From positions 4,651-21,241 of the forward strand of contig DGSC01000043.1 in assembly GCA_002391275.1 (NCBI GenBank): DNA of 16,591 nt. The letters are read 5' to 3'. This DNA comes from Prevotellaceae bacterium UBA4372 (GTDB lineage Bacteria > Bacteroidota > Bacteroidia > Bacteroidales > Bacteroidaceae). The notes below the pieces were generated by a model that saw only the letters and a list, made by a program, of their open reading frames with translations, was not told the DNA's origin and did no database searches. Position 1 is the first letter of the stretch; every line of letters begins with the position of its first letter. This document shows, in pieces, positions 5,781 to 12,800 of this stretch. The translations under genes and the position numbers were made by a program.

Positions 5781-8253
5781 GCTCGACAGCCTTTTGGTCG
5801 TATGCTTTCTTTAACTCCGCTAATTGTGCATTTGCGTTCTGATTGCCGCGCAGGTACTCAAAGAGAAGTCCTTTCAGATGATTCTCCCACAGCATCTCAA
5901 ACGCTGCATCCATACCCTGCGCTTCATAGTCGAGATATTTGCGGAAGTAGGCCGCGCCTATTTGATAGGCTTCGCCCAAGCCGAGTTCTGGTTTGAGGAT
6001 GGCAGCGTTCAAGGCAGCCATCCGTTGCCCAATAGCCTCCTTATCATCTTCGGTGAAGTCGTCGCTCTCGGCGATCATCCTCTGATAGCTTTCCTCTGCT
6101 GTGACCTCTGCCCACGCAAAACGGCGACGCATGGCGAAGTCCATGCTCTCTACGCTTCGGTCGATGTCATTCATCGTACCTATTATATATACGTTGTCCG
6201 GCACAAAGAATCCTTTCTTGAACACATCGCCGTCCTCTATCATATTCTGATACTGCGTCTGCACCTTCCCCTTCTCGCCTCTATAGCCTGGGTCAATAGA
6301 AAAGAACAGTTCACCAAATATCTTCGAAATCTCACCTCGGTTGATTTCATCGATGATGAAGATGAAAGGACGATTGTCATCGGCCTTCATTGTTGGCGGT
6401 GAATACTTTTGAACAATCTTCAACGCATCCTCTGCAGAAATATTGGACTTGTAAACAGCTGGCAAAGTGAACCTCTTTCCTGCATTCTGTGCAATGATTT
6501 CTTCTCTAATATTTTTCACCAACCATTTTACAGCTCTGTAACGAGGATAACGCCCCCCGGATTTCTTGAATTCGTATTCTCCTACAACAATACCAATTGC
6601 ATCAATCTCTTTTGCTGTATAACATGAAACAACAATATCACCCTCTCTCATTTGCGATTGGAAAGCGCGCAAAACATTACGTCCGCCATCTGTGTAATCC
6701 TCAAATTCGTTAAAGTCTTCTATATCACCATAAGCATCCCAACCAATTCTGACATAGCCATTATTAAGGCAGTCGGTTCTTATTGGGTTATCTCCAGTCC
6801 CTGCCAATGATACTTTCCAAACAATTGGAGCATCATTTAGTTCAGTCATAGTATGATTATCAATTGAGCGTGATAGTTGTGCCTTCTTACAGAACCCTTT
6901 GAAAGCTCCATCCCGCCTCTCAAAGCCTACATTTCCGTTGCCATCATTCAGCGGTCGTAAGCCTTCTACGAAATCCGTGTAGTCGTATGAAGGGTGAAAC
7001 TGTACGAAGCCCACTTCGGCTTCCATTTCCTCAGCAATGGCTTTGGCGATAGTCGTCTTGCCCGTACCTGGCGCACCAGTCAGAATCAGGTTCTTATTGG
7101 CTTTCAGCAATTGGATGTATTTCTCGTATTTGCTCTTTATGGTCATGTCTGTTGAAGTTTTGTTGGTGGAAAAAAGGATGTCGAAGATGAAGCCTGTCCG
7201 CTGCTTGCCGCCACAAGCGAGGAGCATCCAGACGATGTCTTGTGCAAGCAGGAGGTCGCTCTGCACCATGCCCGTCAGCTGTTCCTTCACCGCTGCTTGC
7301 AGCGATGCATCATTAGCTGCGAGCTGGGCGAGTGGAGCTAAGAGTTGCAAATAATGAGTGTAGCACATCCCTGTCTTTTGCTCAGGCTCTCCCAAGAACA
7401 GACAGAGGCGTTCGTACATGAGCCTATATTTATAAAAGGTGTATTTCTTGGGGTTGAAACACGTCAGGATGGATGCGGCCGTTCGTTCGTCGTTGGCCTT
7501 GCTGCTGTAACCCGATGGTGGAAGCAGGGCTGACATCGATGCCTTGTAATCCGACAGGCGTTTGTCTAATGTTTCTGCTTCATTCACAAGACGGTTTAGC
7601 ACATCATTAAGTTCTGATGGTTTGTTCTCCACAAGATACTTTAGAGTTTTGTTATCTCTGACAGCATCTATGAGGTTCTCGAAACCTCCCTTTGCCGCCT
7701 TACTGGGATGAGCGACGTGATCTCGCACTATCTCAAAAGCGGTTTTCCCCCGACTCACTGATATGAGTTCCCACTTGTACAGCTCATCCCATTCGTCATT
7801 ACGCAACGGCTGATGGCTTCGCAATCGTTTGTATTGCTCAACAAGATACCCATACAAGTACTCTTTGATGGCCTCTGCCAGCTCTGAGCGCAGTTCCCAC
7901 TCAAACGACCCTTCATCATCCTTCGAGAGTCGCTTGCCATTGTTCATGGGAATTATCCATCGGCTGGGGTCGCCATCAACGCCGATGACTTCAAAGCGGT
8001 CTTTAAAATGCTTCTGCACACGATTGCCAAACTTGGAAATCAATATGTTCAACGCACGTGGATTCCCGCCCATTTTATTGCCGACAGCAGTACATGAGCC
8101 TCTGTGGCCAGGCATGTAATAGAAGCGTAGCAAAGCATCCTTGAAGTTTTCTGAAGTCCCGGTGTCCTTCAGAATCTCCAACCATTCCTCCTTCGTGATG
8201 CCAATATCACAGGAATAGACGCCATTCGTGTTCTGTACTTGTATGGTTCTCAT
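5749..8253 (-). CDS. mcrB: McrB-like AAA+ NTPase with an EVE/PUA-like domain inserted in the AAA core
   Basis: The 834-residue protein is the motor and specificity subunit of a McrBC system. The AAA+ core begins near residue 370: Walker A GAPGTGKT (393-400), the McrB-like FVQFHPSYDYTDFVEGLRP (417-435), Walker B IFIIDEINRGE (631-641), MNDIDRS (694-700) at the place of the McrB signature MNTADRS, and MRRRF (708-712) with likely arginine fingers. Between Walker A and B, about residues 475-620, sits an extra domain: IVWKVSLAGTGDNP, NGYVRIGWDAYGD, REGDIVVSCYTAKEIDAIGIV, then RYPRYRAVKWL. The order W-K-V-S, G-D-I-V-V and I-G-I-V is EVE/PUA-like, a fold that reads modified bases. Residues 1-370 hold a WLEILKD...MPGHRG...WELRSELAEAI domain (about 20-135) and a mainly helical linker, neither firmly identified. 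It is well above the E. coli McrB length of about 460 residues. Confidence 0.9.
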   Translation of the reverse strand: MRTIQVQNTNGVYSCDIGITKEEWLEILKDTGTSENFKDALLRFYYMPGHRGSCTAVGNKMGGNPRALNILISKFGNRVQKHFKDRFEVIGVDGDPSRWIIPMNNGKRLSKDDEGSFEWELRSELAEAIKEYLYGYLVEQYKRLRSHQPLRNDEWDELYKWELISVSRGKTAFEIVRDHVAHPSKAAKGGFENLIDAVRDNKTLKYLVENKPSELNDVLNRLVNEAETLDKRLSDYKASMSALLPPSGYSSKANDERTAASILTCFNPKKYTFYKYRLMYERLCLFLGEPEQKTGMCYTHYLQLLAPLAQLAANDASLQAAVKEQLTGMVQSDLLLAQDIVWMLLACGGKQRTGFIFDILFSTNKTSTDMTIKSKYEKYIQLLKANKNLILTGAPGTGKTTIAKAIAEEMEAEVGFVQFHPSYDYTDFVEGLRPLNDGNGNVGFERRDGAFKGFCKKAQLSRSIDNHTMTELNDAPIVWKVSLAGTGDNPIRTDCLNNGYVRIGWDAYGDIEDFNEFEDYTDGGRNVLRAFQSQMREGDIVVSCYTAKEIDAIGIVVGEYEFKKSGGRYPRYRAVKWLVKNIREEIIAQNAGKRFTLPAVYKSNISAEDALKIVQKYSPPTMKADDNRPFIFIIDEINRGEISKIFGELFFSIDPGYRGEKGKVQTQYQNMIEDGDVFKKGFFVPDNVYIIGTMNDIDRSVESMDFAMRRRFAWAEVTAEESYQRMIAESDDFTEDDKEAIGQRMAALNAAILKPELGLGEAYQIGAAYFRKYLDYEAQGMDAAFEMLWENHLKGLLFEYLRGNQNANAQLAELKKAYDQKAVEHEEADKDNGQ
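6394..6833 (-). other. DNA encoding the inserted EVE/PUA-like domain of the McrB-like protein
   Basis: This segment encodes about residues 475-620, which interrupt the AAA+ core. Counting by eye, 6421-6840 is about 40% GC, against about 55-57% for 5941-6120 nearer the gene's 3' end; low GC extends somewhat past the borders (about 37% at 6301-6360 and 6841-6900). This fits a specificity domain exchanged separately from the motor, but other parts of the gene, such as 7561-7720, are also AT-rich, so the support is moderate. Borders are approximate. Confidence 0.5.
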
Positions 8254-8265
8254 ATTAGTTGATAA

Positions 8266-8481
8266 TCATCGTTGATAAAATTCCTGGCCGCATTGGCTAC
8301 ATGCCCATGTCGGATCATCCCCAGAGATGATGCAGCCCCCGAAGATGACATGTTCACCATAGGTCTTAAAGTAGTCTTCTTCGGACATAGCAGGCTCACC
8401 ATAGAGTATCTTATAGACAGGTGCCCCACAACGAGGGCACTTGTCCGGCTTGTTTATAGAGGAAATGCGTTTCGGTTTCAT
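8266..8481 (-). CDS. small zinc-ribbon protein
   Basis: The 71-residue protein has two cysteine pairs, CPRCG at residues 15-19 and CSQCG near residues 61-65, which would hold one zinc ion. Between them are ILYGEPAMSE and VIFGGCIISGDDPTWAC, a spacing and GGC-x-I-x-G-D-D-P-x-W pattern I associate with a family of short bacterial zinc-ribbon proteins of unknown role. It lies 7 bases after the HIRAN gene and 12 bases before the mcrB-like gene, so it is surely in the same transcript. It could be an accessory or assembly factor of the restriction system, or a passenger; the sequence does not decide. Confidence 0.8.
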   Translation of the reverse strand: MKPKRISSINKPDKCPRCGAPVYKILYGEPAMSEEDYFKTYGEHVIFGGCIISGDDPTWACSQCGQEFYQR

Positions 8482-8488
8482 ACTGTTC

Positions 8489-8836
8489 TTATTGTTGGTT
8501 CTTTTTTATCTTTATGGTCATCAATACCTGATTTTCTGGATGCGCTTGGGCGTCGAGCTTGCTGATGCGGCACTCGAAGATGTCTGTCCATCCCATTTCG
8601 AGAAAGGCTGAGAGGTGTTTGTTCTCGCCGCGTGGGATGTAGCCGAGGAGATAGTCTTCGCTATCTGCGGCATGGAATAGAACGCCAACGGCATAGGGGT
8701 CGAAACGATTGTCAGGCTCTGCTTGGAGGCGGAGCTGTGTGCCTACTTTCAGCTGTTCCCACACTTCATCGGCTTCGTGATACTTACGGCCTGCGAGGTA
8801 GCACTCGGTAAAGTAAAGTTTCCTTTTTGCAAACAT
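8489..8836 (-). CDS. HIRAN-domain protein
   Basis: The 115-residue protein is almost entirely one HIRAN domain. The signature is present in order: AGRKYHEADEVWEQLKVG (about 15-32), LRLQAEPDNRFDPYAVGV (35-52), LLGYIPRGEN (63-72), and the closing strand region FECRISKLD. HIRAN domains occur in the HLTF/Rad5 DNA-repair helicases, where the HLTF domain binds 3' single-stranded DNA ends, and as stand-alone proteins in bacteria. No enzymatic motif is present. It heads the apparent operon (zinc-ribbon, mcrB-like, mcrC-like genes follow), so it may help the nuclease engage or protect DNA ends. That role is inference; the domain call is firm. Confidence 0.87.
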   Translation of the reverse strand: MFAKRKLYFTECYLAGRKYHEADEVWEQLKVGTQLRLQAEPDNRFDPYAVGVLFHAADSEDYLLGYIPRGENKHLSAFLEMGWTDIFECRISKLDAQAHPENQVLMTIKIKKNQQ

Positions 8837-8930
8837 AGTTTTGAAGGTGTTTGAGGGTTAAACTTCATGTTATCGAGTGCAAAGGAAATGCTCTGTTGTC
8901 TCAAACCATGATACAGGCACAGAGTTTTTT
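8837..8930 (-). promoter_or_regulatory. spacer between the WYL gene and the HIRAN-McrBC operon with an inverted repeat
   Basis: This 94-base gap is the only sizeable one within the minus-strand block, so an operon promoter may lie here. On the minus strand TTCCTTTG is a one-mismatch fit to TAnnTTTG. CTCTGT (8891-8896) and ACAGAG (8919-8924) form a 6-base inverted repeat with 22 bases between the arms, a possible site for a dimeric regulator such as the adjacent WYL protein. Both signals are weak. Confidence 0.3.
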
Positions 8931-9836
8931 TTACTTTCTGTAGCGTTCGATGGCTTTTTCGTGCCACACGACAATCTCATCTGCCAAGGATTGTGGCTCC
9001 ATGACCTGTACCCATTCACCTCTCGACAGCAGATGAGCCTTGAAATCGGATGTGGGGCGCAGGCGGAACTCGAAGTCGGCGAAATCCTCTGTATGCCGTA
9101 TCTCACGTTGCGATGCATGCCAAGGCAGGTCGCGCATGTAATAAGGTTCTTGTCCGTAAGCCCTGACGACAATGCGCGTGGGCAAGCTTCCGTCGCCCAC
9201 GACGATGCCGAAACATTCATCGAAGAATTTACTGGCATCAAAATCTTCATCAACCTTGAATCGTTCTTCAAGCACCTCCAGGTGTTCCACGCGGTCGAAC
9301 GAGAAGACGGCCATCCCTCCTTTCTCGAAGCGCCCAAGCAAATACCATCGGCGATGGAATAGCTTGATGCAATACGGCGCAATCGTAAAAGTGCTGTCTT
9401 TGTCTGAACCGTAACGGCGATAGGTGATGGCGATGAGGCGATTATCTTTCATGGCTGCAATGACAGCTTGAAGGTCGTCACCGTCCGAAGGGATATGCTC
9501 GAGCAGTATCCGGTCTTGTATGCTCATGCTCTCGCTGATGATGTTGTTGACGGAGAGCGTAGAGAGCATCCAGTTCTGCACCGAGTCTTCGCGCAGCACA
9601 CGCTCATTGCTGATATAATAGCGGTAGCCGTTTTTGCGGTCGCAGTCGATGATGATACCGAAGATGTCCTCAATGGCATGTACATGTCTGATGAAAGTGG
9701 CACGCACCATTTCCAAGCCGTCACTCATTTCTGTACATTTCCATCGCTCATTGATCTCTGCGAGCGTGATGGCTTTAGCACGGTAGATGGTGCTCACCAA
9801 CCATATATATTCTTTGAACAAAGCAGGTGTTTTCAT
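8931..9836 (-). CDS. WYL-domain transcriptional regulator
   Basis: From the ATG at 9836 the protein has 301 residues; a GTG three codons upstream (9845) is the alternative. The N-terminal part (about 1-80) is a winged-helix DNA-binding region with ITLAEINERW and ATFIRHVHAIEDIFG. The WYL domain follows (about 120-195) with IAITYRRY, HRRWYLLGRFEKG and FSFDRVE, and a WCX-type C-terminal region (about 218-300) ends EWVQVMEPQSLADEIVVWHEKA. WYL proteins use this domain to sense ligands, often nucleic acids or nucleotides. Related regulators (BrxR, CapW) repress phage-defence operons, which fits the McrBC block directly downstream on the same strand. It lies only about 30 bases after the Nudix gene and may share its promoter. 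Regulation of the McrBC genes is inferred. Confidence 0.88.
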   Translation of the reverse strand: MKTPALFKEYIWLVSTIYRAKAITLAEINERWKCTEMSDGLEMVRATFIRHVHAIEDIFGIIIDCDRKNGYRYYISNERVLREDSVQNWMLSTLSVNNIISESMSIQDRILLEHIPSDGDDLQAVIAAMKDNRLIAITYRRYGSDKDSTFTIAPYCIKLFHRRWYLLGRFEKGGMAVFSFDRVEHLEVLEERFKVDEDFDASKFFDECFGIVVGDGSLPTRIVVRAYGQEPYYMRDLPWHASQREIRHTEDFADFEFRLRPTSDFKAHLLSRGEWVQVMEPQSLADEIVVWHEKAIERYRK

Positions 9837-9866
9837 AAGCTGCACTAAATTTATCCACTTATTCCG

Positions 9867-10418
9867 TTATTCTTTTAGTTTATTTTTGGCCGCTGATTCC
9901 GTATTCAAGCCTTCCAGACAGGCGTTGAAGAACCTACGGAACTCACTCTCAAAGTTGGGTGTCAGGATGTCGTGACCTATTGCTGCACGAATCTCATCCA
10001 TCGGCCAGAAACGGCCGCCATCCAGTTCCTCGGCAGAAGGGCATATAGGGCCATCGTAGGTGCAACGGAAGACATACACCAGTTCACGTTCCCTCGCGCT
10101 CTCGAAGACATATTTGGCAATGAACTCGGACGTGAAGTCTGTGATGCCCAGTTCCTCACGCACCTCGCGCTGCAGAGCCTTGTCGGGCGTTTCGCCGTAA
10201 TCTATGTGCCCGCCCACGGCCGTGTCCCACCTCCCTGGCTGAATATCTTTCCATGCAGGTCGTTTTTGGAGGTAGATGTCGCCTGCCTGATTGAACACGT
10301 GAAGATGTACTACGGGATGCAGCAGCTTGCTGCCGTTATGGCACTCGCCGCGTGTGGCAGAGCCTGTCACGCGTCCGTCTTCGTTCACCAAAGGGAATAT
10401 CTCTTGCTGATTGTCCAT
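9867..10418 (-). CDS. Nudix hydrolase
   Basis: From the ATG at 10418 the protein has 183 residues; a longer frame from 10469 would start upstream of the -7 element and is rejected. It opens with EIFPLVNEDGRVTGSATRGE and KLLHPVVHLHVFN, typical of the Nudix subgroup resembling IPP isomerase and YfcD. A complete Nudix box follows at residues 70-92: Gly70, Glu76, then REVREELGI with the metal-binding acidic residues. Such enzymes hydrolyse a nucleoside diphosphate linked to another moiety; the substrate cannot be told from sequence. It is a housekeeping-type gene that probably only neighbours the restriction block, although its promoter may read into the WYL gene. Confidence 0.93.
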   Translation of the reverse strand: MDNQQEIFPLVNEDGRVTGSATRGECHNGSKLLHPVVHLHVFNQAGDIYLQKRPAWKDIQPGRWDTAVGGHIDYGETPDKALQREVREELGITDFTSEFIAKYVFESARERELVYVFRCTYDGPICPSAEELDGGRFWPMDEIRAAIGHDILTPNFESEFRRFFNACLEGLNTESAAKNKLKE

Positions 10419-10446
10419 TGTCGATCTCGTATAAGCTTTATAGGCG

Positions 10447-10454
10447 CAAAGATA
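10447..10454 (-). promoter_or_regulatory. -7 element (TATCTTTG) for the Nudix gene
   Basis: On the minus strand TATCTTTG matches TAnnTTTG exactly and lies 29 bases before the ATG at 10418. It sits back to back with the plus-strand promoter at 10498-10505. With only about 30 bases between the Nudix and WYL genes, this promoter may also drive the WYL regulator. Confidence 0.5.
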
Positions 10455-10497
10455 CAAATATATCAACAAATCCAGCTTTCGTACAGTAATAATTCAC

Positions 10498-10505
10498 TAT
10501 CTTTG
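10498..10505 (+). promoter_or_regulatory. -7 element (TATCTTTG) for the exported-protein/sigma-factor gene set
   Basis: TATCTTTG at 10498-10505 is an exact TAnnTTTG match. It implies a 5' leader of about 130 bases before the ATG at 10640. No clear -33 TTG is seen at the usual spacing. Confidence 0.45.
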
Positions 10506-10639
10506 TTTGTGAAGACAGAGAAAAAACACCTTTTAATGAACGTTTTGTGTTCTCGTGTGTATGCAGTAATAGAAAAGCGAAACGACGTCAAACGGCTTTC
10601 ACGAAACAAAAACAGCAAAACAGCAAATTAAAAAAGACT

Positions 10640-12082
10640 ATGAAACGAGCATTTTCCACCTTCATACTTGCCCTTGTGGCATTAATCGCCGCCCATGCCC
10701 AGACAAAAGAGCGCTTCACGTACTCACAAGTGTGGAGCTTGGACACCGTAAAACTCGACTCGATGTTCTGCCGTTGGGACGAACGTGTGCAGGTATCGCC
10801 GAAGGACGAGCAGGCATGGCGTAACCTCTTCGAAATCTATCATGCCCGTAAGGTTATCACACCAATGGACCAGCAGGATGCTTACAAGCAGGCGTGCAAC
10901 ATCTTGCCGCGCATGGAGCAGGCCATTCCCGAGAGTTACACTTTTTATTATTGCGCTTACGAGGGCGGCTACCAGTTCGAGAAAAATGCAGAGGCTCCTT
11001 ACGACTTAGCAGCCTACGTCCGTGCCCGCAACTCGTTTGCCGACCGTGCCATAGAACGTCTGCCCGATGATGCGCTGGCCAACGACTACGAACTTTGGGC
11101 TTCTTACCTGATTAGGGAAAAAGCCGGAAAGGACTCGACACAACTCACCCGTCTGCTCACTCGCTACTTCAATAGCGGACTATATCCTGCCGAGGCGTTG
11201 CAGTATCACTTCAACGAGTTGCAGGGGATGGACGAGGGGGCCATCTACATCGGTGCCACCGAGGCAGATGTCATTGGCAAGCTCATTCTCCAACTGGTCT
11301 TGGGCGTACACCGCGACAAGCTACTCTACAACGACAACTGCGCCAGCTATCGCCCTTACCTCGAGGCTTTCTTTCGGAGCGCAGGTCTCTCGCAGGACTT
11401 CTTTGAACCTGGAAGCGGATGGGCCAAGACTGAAGAACAATTCGAGGAGCAGCGCCTCATTATCCGCCACATCTGCCAGCACGCGCAGCGCCCCGTCTAT
11501 TTCTCGGCCTGTTCACTCTCACAACTGATTGTGGGCGAAGGGTTGCCCGACGACCTGAAGGCCTGCCTCTACAACGAAGGACTGACCATGCGCTATAGCG
11601 CCACGCCCTACGACAATTTGGCCACGAAGCGTCGCAATGTAGAAGAACGCTACCGACTGGAATACCTACGCCTCTCGTTCCAACCACACGATGACCGAAA
11701 CAACACCCACCGCTTTGGCCTGTCAACAGGTCTTCAGGCCTTCAATTACCTCTTGCTGTTCAATGACCTCATGCCCTACTACAAGAGACATTCGCCAGAA
11801 CGCCACGCGTGGCTCAACAGCCTTTTCACGGATGTCCTTGCCCAGATGGTGAAGAAGAACGTCAGCGGCTATGGTTTCGATGGCAATATGTTCCATATCA
11901 AACATGTTACCGAAGGAGGGCCGCACTACGAAGTTGTCCAGGAGCCCTATCTCATTGCAAATCCAGACGACGACGAGGCCACGCAACAACGGAAACGCGC
12001 AGAGCAGAATGCCAAGACACGGGTGCTCATTAGGACAGAACCGATTAAATACACTACACATGATTTCCCTGTGAGGAAGTGA
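10640..12082 (+). CDS. large exported protein of unknown function
   Basis: From the ATG at 10640 the protein has 480 residues and a clear signal peptide (MKRAFSTFILALVALIAAHAQ, cleavage near residue 20). A longer frame starting at 10547 adds a basic, non-signal extension and is rejected. The mature protein appears largely helical, with segments such as LDSMFCRWDERVQVSPKDEQ and AWRNLFEIYHARKV that faintly recall tetratricopeptide-like packing; I cannot assign a family. No lipobox, later membrane segment or catalytic motif is obvious. It ends 35 bases before the second sigma-factor gene, so the two may be co-transcribed, which would make it a candidate signal partner or target of that sigma factor (inference). 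Confidence 0.75.
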   Translation: MKRAFSTFILALVALIAAHAQTKERFTYSQVWSLDTVKLDSMFCRWDERVQVSPKDEQAWRNLFEIYHARKVITPMDQQDAYKQACNILPRMEQAIPESYTFYYCAYEGGYQFEKNAEAPYDLAAYVRARNSFADRAIERLPDDALANDYELWASYLIREKAGKDSTQLTRLLTRYFNSGLYPAEALQYHFNELQGMDEGAIYIGATEADVIGKLILQLVLGVHRDKLLYNDNCASYRPYLEAFFRSAGLSQDFFEPGSGWAKTEEQFEEQRLIIRHICQHAQRPVYFSACSLSQLIVGEGLPDDLKACLYNEGLTMRYSATPYDNLATKRRNVEERYRLEYLRLSFQPHDDRNNTHRFGLSTGLQAFNYLLLFNDLMPYYKRHSPERHAWLNSLFTDVLAQMVKKNVSGYGFDGNMFHIKHVTEGGPHYEVVQEPYLIANPDDDEATQQRKRAEQNAKTRVLIRTEPIKYTTHDFPVRK

Positions 12083-12117
12083 GCACTTACCCTTGGCTCG
12101 AAAAAGGCTCAAAGACG

Positions 12118-12726
12118 ATGAAACTATTCAGTCATTCTAATACATTCTTCTCCCTCCCTTTTAGTGAGGAAGCGGAGCGAGTCAGTAGCGACGAGGAGCT
12201 GATGTTGCGTGTCGGTGCCGGCAGTGATGCGGCCTTCGAGGAGTTGTACCGTCGTTATGCACGCCGTTTGCAAGGCTTCTTCTTCAGACAGCTGGGTGGT
12301 GATGAGGAAGCGGCAGCGGATGCCACACACGACACTTTCGTCCGTCTCTACGAGGCTCGCGGCCGCTACGTAGAAGGGCGCAAGGTTGATACGTGGCTGT
12401 TCACCATCGCCTACAACCTATGTCGTAACCGCTACCGCGCGAATGCCTACGAAGCAGACTATCTTGCTACGCTCGATGCAGAGCCAGCCTGTACGGAGGA
12501 CGTAGAAATAGAAATGGACCGCGAGACTTTGCGCCAGGCGTTGGCCAAGGTGCTTGAGGGCCTGCCGCCACCCCTGCGCCTACTCTTTTCCCTCCGGTAT
12601 GAGGAAGAACTCACTGGGCCGCAGATTGCCTCTGTGCTCGACATCCCGCAGGGAACCGTCAAGAGCCGGCTGCACAAGACGATGGAGCTTATCCGAAGAA
12701 AGTTACGCGAATACAATCCCCACTAA
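12118..12726 (+). CDS. ECF-family RNA polymerase sigma factor
   Basis: From the ATG at 12118 the protein has 202 residues; a GTG at 12079 would overlap the upstream gene and is less likely. Sigma region 2 (about 38-100) shows AFEELYRRYARRLQGFFFRQ, DEEAAADATHDTFVRLYE and VDTWLFTIAYNLCRNRYR. Region 4 (about 145-195) shows LEGLPPPLRLLFSLRYEEE, LTGPQIASVLDIPQGTVKSR and the recognition helix LHKTMELIRRKL. It has about 25 extra N-terminal residues compared with the sigma factor at 2464. The following gene encodes a one-pass membrane protein likely to restrain it. Its targets are not visible. Confidence 0.92.
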   Translation: MKLFSHSNTFFSLPFSEEAERVSSDEELMLRVGAGSDAAFEELYRRYARRLQGFFFRQLGGDEEAAADATHDTFVRLYEARGRYVEGRKVDTWLFTIAYNLCRNRYRANAYEADYLATLDAEPACTEDVEIEMDRETLRQALAKVLEGLPPPLRLLFSLRYEEELTGPQIASVLDIPQGTVKSRLHKTMELIRRKLREYNPH

Positions 12727-12800
12727 ATTCCTCAAAGGAATAGATTTCAAAGAGAAACAGATAACACTCGTGATTGAAACGAACGTATGACCTAAACGAT

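Noticed and set aside
4677..5996. Long plus-strand frames (4677-4970, 4986-5495, 5520-5996) opposite the mcrB/mcrC genes
   Set aside because: They lie entirely opposite well-recognised genes and read as antisense shadows without protein character.
9972..10631. 219-codon plus-strand frame opposite the Nudix gene
   Set aside because: Opposite a complete Nudix box gene and runs across both promoters of the divergent region.
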